Positions 50,503 through 61,700 of a stretch of DNA of 64,000 nt are shown piece by piece (positions within the stretch are counted from its first letter, which is position 1; each line of letters begins with the position of its first letter). The DNA lies in assembly GCA_936450465.1 (NCBI GenBank), contig OW388289.1, positions 72,972,420-73,036,419 of the forward strand. Direction: 5' to 3'. The notes below the pieces were generated by a model. The model saw only the letters and a program-made list of their open reading frames with translations, was not told the origin of the DNA and did no database searches. The translations under genes were made by a program, and so were the position numbers. The DNA comes from Gibbula magus. Taxonomy: Eukaryota; Mollusca; Gastropoda; Trochida; Trochidae.

Positions 50503-51615
50503 TTAACCTTCCTTGTGATCTACATCTTTGCTCCCTGCCTGTATGAACTGTAACCTCCTGTCCACCCAGTCCGCCTCTGTCTCCAGACCATTTTCCCTGT
50601 AGAACTGCAGCAGTTTATTGTACCTCTCAGTCACATCGAAGCCTGTGAGGACCTGCAGCTTGTGAAGATCTACAGGACACAGGTGCATGGGCTGACGGAA
50701 ATCCTCTTCCAGGTGACCAGACCCATTCATGCAACAGTTATAGAACTTGCAGTGACCAAATCCAAGGAGATGACCGATCTCATGGACGACCAACTTGCAA
50801 CATCTCTGAAGCAGCAGTTTTCTTTTCTCCTGCTCAGAAACCTCTTCAGTTTCACTGATGTCATACCAGAACTCTGGAGAGAAGGTGAGTCTGGGGTTGT
50901 ACCTGTGGACACTGAACACTGCCACGTTGCTTCCCCAGGCTATACCTGCCACGAACAGATCGGGATCACCGCAGTACAGATCATGCACAGTCAACCCCAA
51001 CAGGAAGAAAGCATCATCAGGAACATGGTGTTGCAGCTCGGTCAACAATGGCGGCACTTTGATCTGCATCTTCCCAGACTTGGCATTGTGTCTGGTTTGG
51101 ATAACTGTCCCGTTAAACATCAGTTTCTTCTTCTTCAGCTCCAGCTTGAAGTTTGGCAATGTTGTAACAGGAAGGTTGAGGTAATGATGTGCATAGGTCA
51201 AGAGATCCTCAAAAGCAAAGTAAGCTTCTTCATCAAACTCTCCAATGGGAACAATGTATATCTTTCCGTCAGGGTATCTCTCAGCCAGTGTCTTCCCTCC
51301 CTCCACAAACTTGTGACTGACATTTCTATGTTTCTTCTCTGTATCCAGCCACGAACACTCGGCTATATACTCATCGAAGGTTTGACCCTCCTCTGCCCAA
51401 TCTGCCAACCAATCGTCAATACTGGTTGGACGAGGAATTGGAGGAAAGAATTCATATTCTGACTTTGGGTTGTAATTTTGTGGGATTTCAGAGCTCTCAA
51501 AACCAATTGCTTTCAATTTCTGTTTTTCTCTGGGAACTTTGTAACCTCTTGCATAGGGTAGGTATTTTACACTTTTCTTTGACTTTTTGGATTTCATTTT
51601 TCTGTTTCCACTCAT
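50503..51615 (-). CDS. AMZ: Archaemetzincin (archaelysin, M54) metalloprotease, paralogue 2
   Basis: Single coding exon, 370 aa. The Lys-rich N-terminus (1-17) is followed by YLPYARGY, then RPTSIDDWL (about 62-70), YPDGKIYIVPIG (about 114-125), DLFVAGIA (about 219-226) and the catalytic region: HEIGH 278-282, His288, C289-x4-C294-x-M296, then CPVD 313-316. As in its neighbours the final CXXC cysteine is replaced by Asp (316). The basic N-terminus lacks a signal peptide, so an intracellular location is expected. An acceptor (TTCTTTTAG, exon start 51,651) lies 36 nt before the ATG. Relative to paralogues 1 and 3 it has a shorter loop around residues 160-175. A 266-codon open frame on the opposite strand is only a shadow of this gene. 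Confidence 0.9.
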   Translation of the reverse strand: MSGNRKMKSKKSKKSVKYLPYARGYKVPREKQKLKAIGFESSEIPQNYNPKSEYEFFPPIPRPTSIDDWLADWAEEGQTFDEYIAECSWLDTEKKHRNVSHKFVEGGKTLAERYPDGKIYIVPIGEFDEEAYFAFEDLLTYAHHYLNLPVTTLPNFKLELKKKKLMFNGTVIQTRHNAKSGKMQIKVPPLLTELQHHVPDDAFFLLGLTVHDLYCGDPDLFVAGIAWGSNVAVFSVHRYNPRLTFSPEFWYDISETEEVSEQEKRKLLLQRCCKLVVHEIGHLLGFGHCKFYNCCMNGSGHLEEDFRQPMHLCPVDLHKLQVLTGFDVTERYNKLLQFYRENGLETEADWVDRRLQFIQAGSKDVDHKEG

Positions 51616-51651
51616 TTTGACAAACTGTTTGATATTTTTTGGAGATGTAGC

Positions 51652-52238
51652 CTAAAAGAAAATAAAAAGCTTTCATCAAATGTCTTTGAAATTCATCAAC
51701 CTCTATGTATAATATTACTAACCATAACCAACAAACCAACCAAGATTTAATCAATCTTGAAAAGATAATGAAACAATTCATTACAATTTTCACTAAATGA
51801 TAAGTGCTTCGAATCTGTTGAAAAAACATTAATGTAATTTTCCGTATATTTGTAGTTCATTAAGCCTAAGACTTCCAATATACATTTTGATAAATACACA
51901 ATAAACCCTACACATGTATCAGTCTTAATATAAACTGCATATAAACACAATATTTTCTGACATTGTGAAATGTAGTTTTTGCTAGGAGTCCCATAAGATA
52001 GATACAAATCCGCATTACTGTTCTCTCAACCACAAATAGCATAACTACAGAAAAAACTATAGTATGCAGATGAACATTCTTCAAGCTATGAAGTAGTTGC
52101 ATAACATCCAGATTATCACAATCGATACCAAAGATCATAATAGCTCACTTGAATTAATATTATTTTTAATCCAAACTATAAATACATGTTAGTATTAGAG
52201 CTAAACCACTTTGCTCACTCACAAAAATGTTTCAATAT
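51652..52238 (-). other. Spacer between archaemetzincin paralogues 3 and 2
   Basis: Only about 590 bases separate the stop of paralogue 3 from the 5' splice acceptor of paralogue 2. It contains ATTAAA variants (TTTAAT on plus, near 51,745 and 52,164) that could end the paralogue 3 transcript, and one consensus minus-strand donor (CAA|GTGAGC, near 52,148). No clear promoter is seen, so the source of the paralogue 2 leader exon is unclear. Confidence 0.45.
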
Positions 52239-53390
52239 CTATTTCTTGTTAAGGTTTTTCTTTTTGTTTGCTTTTCCTTTGGTCCCTGCCTGTATGAACT
52301 GTAACCTCCTGTCCACCCAGTCCGCCTCTGTGTCCAGACCATGTTCCCTGTAGAACTGCAGCAGTTTATTGTACCTCTCAGTCACATTGAAGCCTGTGAG
52401 GACCTGCAGCTTGTGAAGATCTACAGGACACAGGTGCATGGGCTGACGGAAATCCTCTTCCAGGTGACCAGACCCGTTCATGCAACAGTCAAAATATACA
52501 CAGTGGTCAATTCCAAGAAGATGACCGATCTCATGGACGACCAGCTTACAGCTGCGCTGAAGGATCAACTTTGTTCTCACATCATCCGAGATTTCAACAG
52601 TTGATTTGACATCATACCAGAATTCGGTTGAAAAAGTGAGGCGAGGATCATATCTGAATATGCTGAAAACAGCTATGTTCTCATTCCACTGAGCAAGTCC
52701 TGCCATGAAGAGGTCCTCCTCGTCTCCATACAAATCAAACATGGTGAGTCCAATCAGACAGAGGGCGTCGTCCGGAAGTCGTGACTTTATTTCAGGGAGG
52801 ACAGACAGTATGCTAATCTGAGAGTGTTTTGTTTCAGGTTCATATCTCATTTCTAACTCAGTTCTCTCCCCTGCCTCCTCAACCAGGACGAGAGTATCTT
52901 CTTCTTGTTCAAGCTTCATGCCTGGTGCTAGTGCCACAGAGATGCAGAGATACTCTTCAACATAGTGCATCACATCTTCCAGTTTAATGTATGTTGGGTC
53001 AATGTCTCCAACTGGAATTATGTAGATCTTTCCTCCGGGATATCTTTCAGATAAAGTTTTTCCATGACCCTTATATTCCTTCTTCCAATTTCTCTGACTT
53101 CTGTTCGTCAGCCAGGGTGACTGCCACTGAAACCCTCGAAATGTTTGGCCGTCTTCACGATTGTTTGCCAGCCAGTCATCGATGTGGGTTGGTCGTTGTA
53201 AAGGAGTGAAGAAATCACCTTCAGGAAGTGGAGAGTACTGTAGAGGAATATTCTTCACGTCGAATCCAATAGCTACCATCCTTTCTCTGTTTGGCCGTGG
53301 GGTGAATCCTCGAATGTAAGGGACAAACCTTTGGGAATCTGAACTTTTAGATTTCATCTTTCCAGGAGATTCTTTATTTTGTTCTGTCAT
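52239..53390 (-). CDS. AMZ: Archaemetzincin (archaelysin, M54) metalloprotease, paralogue 3
   Basis: Single coding exon, 383 aa. Layout as in its neighbours: RFVPYIRGF (21-29), RPTHIDDWL (66-74), GKIYIIPVGDI (about 120-130), DLFMAGLA (about 226-233), HEIGH 286-290, His296, C297-x4-C302-x-M304 and CPVD 321-324, with Asp324 in place of the last expected zinc-binding Cys. A Lys-rich C-terminal tail (KGKANKKKNLNKK) is unique to this copy and could be a nuclear signal (inference). The exon starts at 53,428 after TACATTTTAG, leaving 38 nt of 5' UTR. A matching donor (TACGG|GTGAGT) at 54,272 ends a probable non-coding first exon, placing the promoter next to that of ATR. Confidence 0.9.
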   Translation of the reverse strand: MTEQNKESPGKMKSKSSDSQRFVPYIRGFTPRPNRERMVAIGFDVKNIPLQYSPLPEGDFFTPLQRPTHIDDWLANNREDGQTFRGFQWQSPWLTNRSQRNWKKEYKGHGKTLSERYPGGKIYIIPVGDIDPTYIKLEDVMHYVEEYLCISVALAPGMKLEQEEDTLVLVEEAGERTELEMRYEPETKHSQISILSVLPEIKSRLPDDALCLIGLTMFDLYGDEEDLFMAGLAQWNENIAVFSIFRYDPRLTFSTEFWYDVKSTVEISDDVRTKLILQRSCKLVVHEIGHLLGIDHCVYFDCCMNGSGHLEEDFRQPMHLCPVDLHKLQVLTGFNVTERYNKLLQFYREHGLDTEADWVDRRLQFIQAGTKGKANKKKNLNKK

Positions 53391-53428
53391 TTTTAGATTA
53401 TCCCTTTGTTTGGGGTTTATTTTTGTAT

Positions 53429-54271
53429 CTAAAATGTAAACAAATATAGATTTTTTACTAAATTTAACATATTGTTTAAACAGTTGAAGATGTTATCATA
53501 AGTCAAATGTATTTTTACACCTGATTATAGATTATCATGCTGATTCATTCTTTTATTAAAAAGAATAATACAATGGGAAAATTGTAATTTGTAAAATGAT
53601 CACTCTTATGTAATTAACCATAGATGCATGTTGATAATATAGAAACATGGTTTTATAGCCATCATATAGCTACAAAGATCACATAATTATGAGGCTCGTA
53701 TGAACTCGTATAACAATATAGAGTGCAGTTTCAGTGAAGATTATGGTCCAAGATTATGAGTAAGATTTATTTATAGAAAATACTGCTGACACAGACACAT
53801 TTATTACTTAGTTAAACCAATAATAGTTTACTGTTGAATTGTTAATTATTTTTAAGTTATCTATTAATTCAAAATTACTTGATTTATTAAATTTTTACTG
53901 TTTTGTTTACTTTTTGACAACATATATTATTAGAGATGATATTTATATTACTTTTATTTAAAACAATCTTAAACTCAATGAATGATCATGATGATTTATC
54001 GTTTTAAATATTAAATTTGTTTTTACATTAAATAAATGTATATGATCGACATCTCATTATATTTACTAATAATTATGTTGCTGTATAAACAATCCATCAA
54101 GAATGGTTAAATTATTATAGGTCGCCTAAGTGATACAAAATATACAGAATGACACTAAATGTACTGTACTGTACAGTACTGAATTTCATTTTCAGATGTG
54201 AACTTGTTTTCACTAATATAAGGAAATCTAAGAATCTACGAACAATTTATGTCATATTATTTATTACTCAC
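53429..54271 (-). other. 5' UTR intron of archaemetzincin paralogue 3
   Basis: Bounded by GTGAGT (54,271) and ATTTTAG (53,429) on the minus strand. Very AT-rich; no other feature is seen. Confidence 0.55.
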
Positions 54272-54560
54272 CCGTACGTGTGGACTCTAGAGCTGTTTGG
54301 TAGTAAATGACAACTCGAAAAATACTACGATCTAATAAGTAACTTTCAAAAACATCATAAAATGCAGTCGTCGGCAGATTATTGTTTACATTTCCGGTCG
54401 AGATTGACTAATTTCTATTTTTAGAAACAAGGGAGGTAAACCCGGAAGTAATGAGAAGTTTGGAAGTTACGCGGGAAGATAACTGCAGACGAAGTTCTCT
54501 CGTTTTTTTTAAGAACAAAAATCTCGTTTCTGGTACTCGTCATATTTCAGTGCTTTTCAG
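54272..54560. promoter_or_regulatory. Probable bidirectional promoter between archaemetzincin paralogue 3 and ATR
   Basis: The minus-strand donor at 54,272 marks the end of a leader exon reading left, and ATR coding starts about 1.5 kb to the right. The interval is CpG-richer than its flanks and has ETS-type sites: TTTCCGG near 54,390 and CCCGGAAGT near 54,440. TATA-less, ETS-bearing head-to-head promoters are common for housekeeping and DNA-repair genes. The exact starts are not resolved and the ATR leader exon was not defined. Confidence 0.5.
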
Positions 54561-54906
54561 TGCATATGTGTTCATTTCTGTTTTGTCTTCATACACATGT
54601 ATATGTTACTGTCACTTTATTTGATTGCCATTCTTCAATATAAAAAGGGTGTTATTTTGTGTTTTATATTTTACAATTTGATTAATTATTTACTTCATAT
54701 TTTGATGTTTGATGTTTGTTTTATGATAATTAAGTTGCATATGTTGTATTAGTAAGAAATACAGCAGTTTTTCACATTAACCTCTCCCGACCTCTGAAAC
54801 TGTTAATCAGTCAGTGTTCATAATATAACAATCTAGATATATTTCAATATTTGTATTGTCCATGTTAAACTTTGTGACATTTTCCAATATTGAATGTCAA
54901 ATAAAT

Positions 54907-55235
54907 TACCATATTTCCTCTAATAGGTACCTAAAGGTGAATAAGAGTCAGACCTCTAATAAGGGTCGGGTCTCTAATACCTAGGGGCCCGGATTATATC
55001 GCATTAATAATCACACCCTACTTGATATAATTCTCATAAATGTTCCCAGACAATAAGAGAGTTAAAGTACCAGGCTAAATGGCGAGGAATTTTTTTTATT
55101 CTAAGTGGTTATCAATGGTTATCACATGTATTGATCAAACCCAAAAATAGAATAACGCCTGGGTCTCCAATAAGCGCTGGGGGGTAAGAGCCTTTACATG
55201 TTACGGGCCCGGCCCCTATTAGAGGAAATATGGTA
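54907..55235 (+). mobile_element. TA-flanked MITE, copy B (325 bp)
   Basis: The element 54,909-55,233 begins CCATATTTCCTCTAATAGG and ends CCTATTAGAGGAAATATGG, a perfect 19-bp inverted repeat, with TA at both flanks. Inside, CTAATAAGGGTC and CTCTAATACC-type pieces recur. It lies just upstream of ATR coding sequence, in the probable 5' UTR intron. Its ends match copy A at 23.9 kb over the first 13 bases. Confidence 0.85.
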
Positions 55236-55767
55236 TGTTGTGAAGGTTCGATTCCTTACAAAACCATGCAAGAATACAACAAAATAACGTCACATCAAAA
55301 CACATTTTCTTGAAAGTAAAGTCTCAAATGTAAAAAATAAAATGAAAATATGAATACAATTTTACAGGATCAATAACCTAAATAAGGTATACTGTTCAAA
55401 CTGAAAATACAGTTTGAAGCAAAGTGCTGAGCAGAAAGCAAAATACTAGTTGTGGTTCAATTACCGTAGTAATATAATTGTGAGCCGTTTCGATCCTAGG
55501 TTTGTCCATCCTGTCTCAGGTTAAAACGTATACGCTTTCAGACCATTGGTTAAAACCCCACAAAAAGCTTCGTGCTGTGACCTATGATATACAAACCTAT
55601 CTAAAAATAGACAACCATTGACAGCTCTCAAAAGGCGATATTGACATTGATCACTGCAGAAATCATACAGATTCCCAAAACGATTTATCAAAAGTTTACC
55701 ACACCTACTTTCATGAAATGTGAAATAGGTAACAAATATTTGACTAATGTAGTGTTTCATTTTGTAG

Positions 55768-58700
55768 TTAGAGAGATGGACTGAAAGTAAAGGAGCAGAG
55801 ACGCCAAGATGTTCAAGAGACAGTTAGCAGAGGCTGTGAAAATCATAGCAGAGTACGTATCCAGTTGATTCTGAGTAATAACATCAGGGGCTCAAACTGG
55901 TTTGAAAAGTTCACTTCCTGTAGGAGAAATGTCATAATTTCTTCATAAGAAAACAACATTTTTTTTACAACTTTTCTATTCTAGAACATATGTAGTTTTG
56001 GAATAAGTATGTACTTTTTCCTCAGGTTAATAGAAGGAGTGAATATGTTTGCAATAAAGAAGTTGTTATCCAGAAAATCTTGCTCATCTTATGTACTGCA
56101 CTTCAGTTCTCTAAATGTTCTTCAAAGACGCAATATTTGTTCACTTGACCCAAGAAAATAAAGAAGGTGTTTATAGTAAATTACATCTTCTTTAGTATTA
56201 GTGATATAATAACAATCCGCTGATGTTGCTCATGGATAACTTGATATGAATTGATTAATTGCCCAACATGGAATTTTTTTTTTATCCATGCCTTAGGAAA
56301 TCTTAGTTTTAAACCCCTAGTAAACTTTTGAAGTGATGAAATGTAATTTAAGTGCTAGATTTCACTTTCAGTCTGAAGAAAAGTCTTGAGGTGTATGACT
56401 GTAGGAAATCTATCTGCAGATTTCTTGATGATTTCTTTGCTGATATTGATGTTGGTAAGTTATAAATGCACATTGAATATTTCATGTTGAGAAATAAACA
56501 TGAAACATCCTTTTGATATTAATAAATGAGAATTCTGCTAATTAACTAAGCAGCCATTTGTTTGAAGCTTGGTATGAGCATGTTCATGGCTACTTGCAAT
56601 CTGGCAGATCCACAAGATTATTATTCCTTTCAAAAGAATCAACAAAGATTTTACTTCTGTTTACATCCTTTGCTTTAAACATGGGTTTTGAGAATGAAAA
56701 CAAATTTACTACTGCAGAGGGTTATAACTTCAGTCAGGTCGTGGCACATCCTGACTGTTAAAGAAGTCATTTTCTCATAATTCAGTATTAACTCTTTACT
56801 TGTTCATTGGAATAGGCTAGCTATATTTAAAAGGAGGGTTCTATCAGGGTATTTTTTGTGGAAACGAAATTTCGAGAGGATATGCCTGTTTACACATATA
56901 TGCTATTAATATACCGGTATGATTAAAACACAGTCAAATTGAAAGATATTAATGAAGTTAATACTTTGATGACTTTACATTTCATAACTTGATAAAGACA
57001 AGCGCACATTTGTTGAAAAATCAAAACAATGAGAATTGAAGCCATTAATCGGCGCTGCGAGTTGGGAAAACTTCATACCAACTTCACTACGGCCTAACAG
57101 CATATTGTTTATTACTTTTATGATACATTATGTGATACTATGTGAATATTCTATCAGTGAATATGTTTTATTATAACAAAAATTTAAAATTGGGTTAAAT
57201 ATAGCGTGTTTTCATTTCACGAAATGTCAAGGATCCAAGATGGAGGATGCTGCCAATAGTTCGTTGATAAAACTTTCCCTTTAGAGCTTCGGCAATTACG
57301 GATTTACTTTCGTTAATGAGTTGTGATTGCAGGTTAACAGTAGATTGGCCACTTATTTAGATACTCATTGATTCAGCAACAAAACTCTTAACATTGAAAA
57401 CACTAGCCATTCTATAGACTAGTGCCTATTTCTTTGAGATGCATCATCGTCATCATCATGATCTTATCTGCTGTTGCAGTGTCGGAGTCCCTTCGTAACC
57501 ATGGAGACAAGAGCGAGTGTTTTCACATGTTGATGTGGTGTCTTCACTGTCTAAGGAATGAGCCCCAGATCTACATTCTCCTCCAACCTACTTCTGGGTC
57601 GGCCGCGGACCCGCCCACTAAACCAGGGGAACTCCCTGCTGTTGTCCAGATCTCACAGGGTTTGTTCTGATTTAGTACCAGGTGAAGAAGTGCTTATAGG
57701 GTTGAAGTGAACACTTGACAAAGGCCAACTCTATCAAAGAATTTTGTGATTCTGTATTCTAATTTGATAAAATGATAACATTTTCTTATGTATACGTCTA
57801 TGTTCTTAGATTTAGGACATTTAGGTGAAGATTGCAAGTTTTGATTGGAACCAGTATGGTTAGGGATGTTGATAACCATGTCTTCTATTTATACATTGAT
57901 CTTTCAAGACCTGTTTCATTTGGTTGCTTGTTTGTTTTGTGAAGTAATTTTGTTGTGAATTTCTTTGAATAACCTATTCCTGGACAGTTTATTACTACAT
58001 AACTGTAGCAAATCACTGGTTAACTTGCCTTGCAGCATTCTGCACATGGTTCATCGGTCGCCTAGTGCGTCTTCTGGCGCGCCCCGAGTGCTCCATCCTG
58101 CACCAGAACTGTCGGGAGATCATCACACTTCTGCTACAGGTGCTCCGTGCCAAGGAAATGACTGTCTTCAAACGTATCGCTGCCGAGATGATCAACAGTT
58201 TAGCTGGTCGGTTGCGTGTTGTGTAATTCAGAGACCAACATTTGGGGAGTGTTTGGGATTTGAAGCATCAGCAGTGAATGAAATAAGCATAAAACATTAC
58301 CGTCCTGATACTATGATATTTTTTAATGGAGAAACAAAAACCTCAAAAAGTTACAACTGGGACCAAAAGTAACAGGTCGTCGGTTTGTGCCTTATTTCAT
58401 GCACTGTCATCAGTATTCAATCATTGATAGTTTACAATGCAATGTGTGCAACGACAATTACTTCAACTTCCCAATGCAAGGCATAACTCTTGCCAGTCTC
58501 CATTACTGGCTGATTTAGGCCTTGCAGTATTTCCTTAAAATATCTGTGTTTATAAATCCAGGCCTGCTATGCTTTTCTGGTGCAGCGATTCACTATCTTG
58601 ACACAACAAAGCGAGCAAAATACCGCAAGGCTAAAATCAGCCAGTAATGCAGACTGGCAAGAGTTATGCCTTGCGTTTGGAAGTTGCAGTTACTTTATAA

Positions 58701-61700
58701 GTGTACTGAACAGCTTGCAGTATATGAAGAGATTTTAGGGATAAATGTCTACACCAAGGATTTCATATGCTTGCCCTTTTTCATCTGATTTTCATTAAAA
58801 TTCTGCAAATTATATTTTTGTAAAGAAACTATTTCTAAGTAAGAATGAATGGTATTTCTTTGAACCAATATGTCAATAATCCTTATTTTGGATATTGAAA
58901 TGGTTTTGTTGCATTGTTTGTTAAATGTAAGAGAAACTTGACTTGATTTTGTATTTGTCTCTATCACAGACCTGGTACAGATCAACAACAAGCTGTATGA
59001 AGACAATCCACCAGACTTCGTCCCATTAACAAGATTCCAGGTGCCACTAGACATGATCAAACAGAGCCTCGTCGAACCAGGCAAAGTAAGGAGTTGATTT
59101 GTAATACCGTATTCGCCGTAATAGAAGCCCTGGGCGTTTAAAAAATTGGAAAAAGGGGGCGTTTATTAAAATGACTTTAAAAAATCGTAAAAAGGGGGCG
59201 TTTATTAAAAAAAATTCTGTTGATGTCCAAAAGAAAAAGAAACATCGATTTTATTTCAGAGTTTTAATCAAAAGAAGTGTATCAAATAAATGTAAAGAAG
59301 GGTTAAATGTCGCAGTTTATTATTTGTATCAAATTTCAACCAGTACGGATACACAATTTGCAATGGCAATTGAAACTAATTAAAACTCACAAAGATACAT
59401 TGAGTAATTGAATCCGCCATCTTGTCGCGTCATTACTCTTATCCAATGAAACTTTAGTTTGCTAGGAATCTAAATATAACCACCAATGAACGGCAGCATA
59501 AACACAATCAGCTGATAAACACATGGTGCAGAACGATTATGTAAACACTATTTCCGGGTCATGATAGTGTTTATTTATATCACATTGACAACTACACGTG
59601 AACAAAATAACGTTCATGACAAATTCGTGGTCAGTGTGCAAGTGTCATCTGTACTTGTGGGAAATCTTCCAAGAGAGTTGAGCAAGACATTTTCCTGTTT
59701 CTTAAAACATGGCGGTTGCATAAAATGTGTAGTGACTGATCGTTACAGACATTCGACAGTCGCCGGGGGACTGGAAATACCATGTACCTTACACTTTACT
59801 GGACATAAGAGGTTGATAGCAAGATTGAAAACTCTTCTTCAAAGAAACATCAGTAAGATAAGTCGATACAAAAGAGGGGCGTTTATTAGGGGTCATTTTC
59901 CGCGAGTCAAAAATGGCTTAGGGGGGCGTTTATTAGGAGAGGGCGTTTATTAAGATGAATAAGGTACCACCAAAAATAATGTCAGTATTTAGTTGTTGAA
60001 TTTTATTTAAAATTTTAATGTTAAGTGAATTAAAAAAAATTATGGTTTGCAACATATCGATTGTCAAAGGATAATCATTACATCTGATTTGGTTACTTGA
60101 TTTTATGGATCTTTCAGTTTTGGTGAACATTTTAAAAGTTTTGTTGATTTATAGAATATAGAAGTGGAGGGAGTGTCCCTACAGAATGTTGTGATCAACA
60201 TTGCTGAACCTGAGCACTGTGAACTGCTGCAGATCAATCTCACGTAAGTCTGATGTTGGTCGATTTATGTTCAATAGATTTAATCAGCCTAAGAGAGCTT
60301 CTTTTGTTAATCTAAAAAATTACCACCCTGGTCTTTTTCTTGGGGGCCTGGTGCCAAAAAACAATATCTAATTTGTGTTGAGCGAGGTTGAATTTTCAGC
60401 TGAGGGAGGGAGGCCACTGTTCTCCTGAATACTTCTAGCAAATATAGTTTTCTTTGCAAATATCAAGCTATTCAGCTTATTGTCCAAGTGGTAGATTTTG
60501 TTCAAAATTAACAAAAAGGTGTGTTGAAGGATACTCCAATCTCAGTCAAATATGGTGACCTTGAAATCATTTTCATACCTGTTTATGGATTCTTTCCTAA
60601 ATATCAATGTGTATTGAAGAGATACATAATCTGAGGACCTCAGAAAAGTCTTTGTATGGATTTCTTGTGTAAAATTTTCACAGAATTTGTAAGTTCATAA
60701 ATTTAACTTCCAAAAGTACTCGTTCATATCCTTTTTCAGGGACATTTATGTTTTGTTTAGTTCCAAAATTCAGATATCAACTTGTCAAGGGCAAAATCAC
60801 CACTTAGGTGGTAAACACAAACTTGAGTTGTATGTTCCAATAGCCATATATTCATTGTTGTTTATTAAAACTCAAACTATTTTATTGCAGGAAAATAGTC
60901 CATTCAATGCTTGATGATTTCTGTATTGTTGATGCTCAACACGCTCAGAAGCTCTGGGCTTGCATGTGCTGCCATCTTGAATTTGGTGATATCCCTTTGA
61001 AAATTGTAAGTAAAGATTTATTTTCTCTGTAACACTTACAAAAGATGTCTAATCTAATCTAGCAGAAAATAGAAATAATGCATTAGTTCATACGGTAAGT
61101 AATTAAGTTAGTAAATAAATTATTACCCTAAAACTTTCCGTCAGATATCCAATTGTGTTGAACCAAATATGCATTCAATAGTATGTACTCAATGGAGATA
61201 AAAATGTTTTAACATGTGTCATGTTGCTTTCAGTGTTCACTAAGATTCTTGGCTGACCTACTACCAATAAGTGGACACCCAATTGTGTTGCTAGACTATT
61301 TCATGGCTTGTGTTGGAGGATTGTGGGAAATGTTGCTATCGGGTTCTGTTGATGTGGAAGAAAGGTGAAAAACTCCATTCATGTTCTCTGTAATGTTTCC
61401 TTTTAGTTTGAAAAAAAAAACCCCAACTTAACAAGAATTGTTAAACTGGTAAATATAAACCTACATGTTGAATACTGTTGTTACCCACCTCTTCTGTCAT
61501 TGTATATGAAAAGATAATAAGTATCATTATCATTATCTGTCTGACAGTAAGATTACGGAGATCGAAGAAGCCAGTGCAACCCTCATGGCAAACGTCGTCA
61601 TGGCTGACACCAAACACCTGAGAATCACAGGATTATCTTCTGGTCAGGCAGAGAAACAACTCGCTCGCCTATGCGAGATGGCGGTCAAGTTTGGTTTGAC

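Noticed and set aside
50662..51462. 266-codon plus-strand open frame
   Set aside because: It lies antisense to archaemetzincin paralogue 2, whose protein has clear catalytic motifs; the plus frame has none.
55240..55270. GGTTCGATTCC, resembling a tRNA B box
   Set aside because: No matching A box, acceptor stem or anticodon arm can be built upstream; the flank is the end of a MITE.
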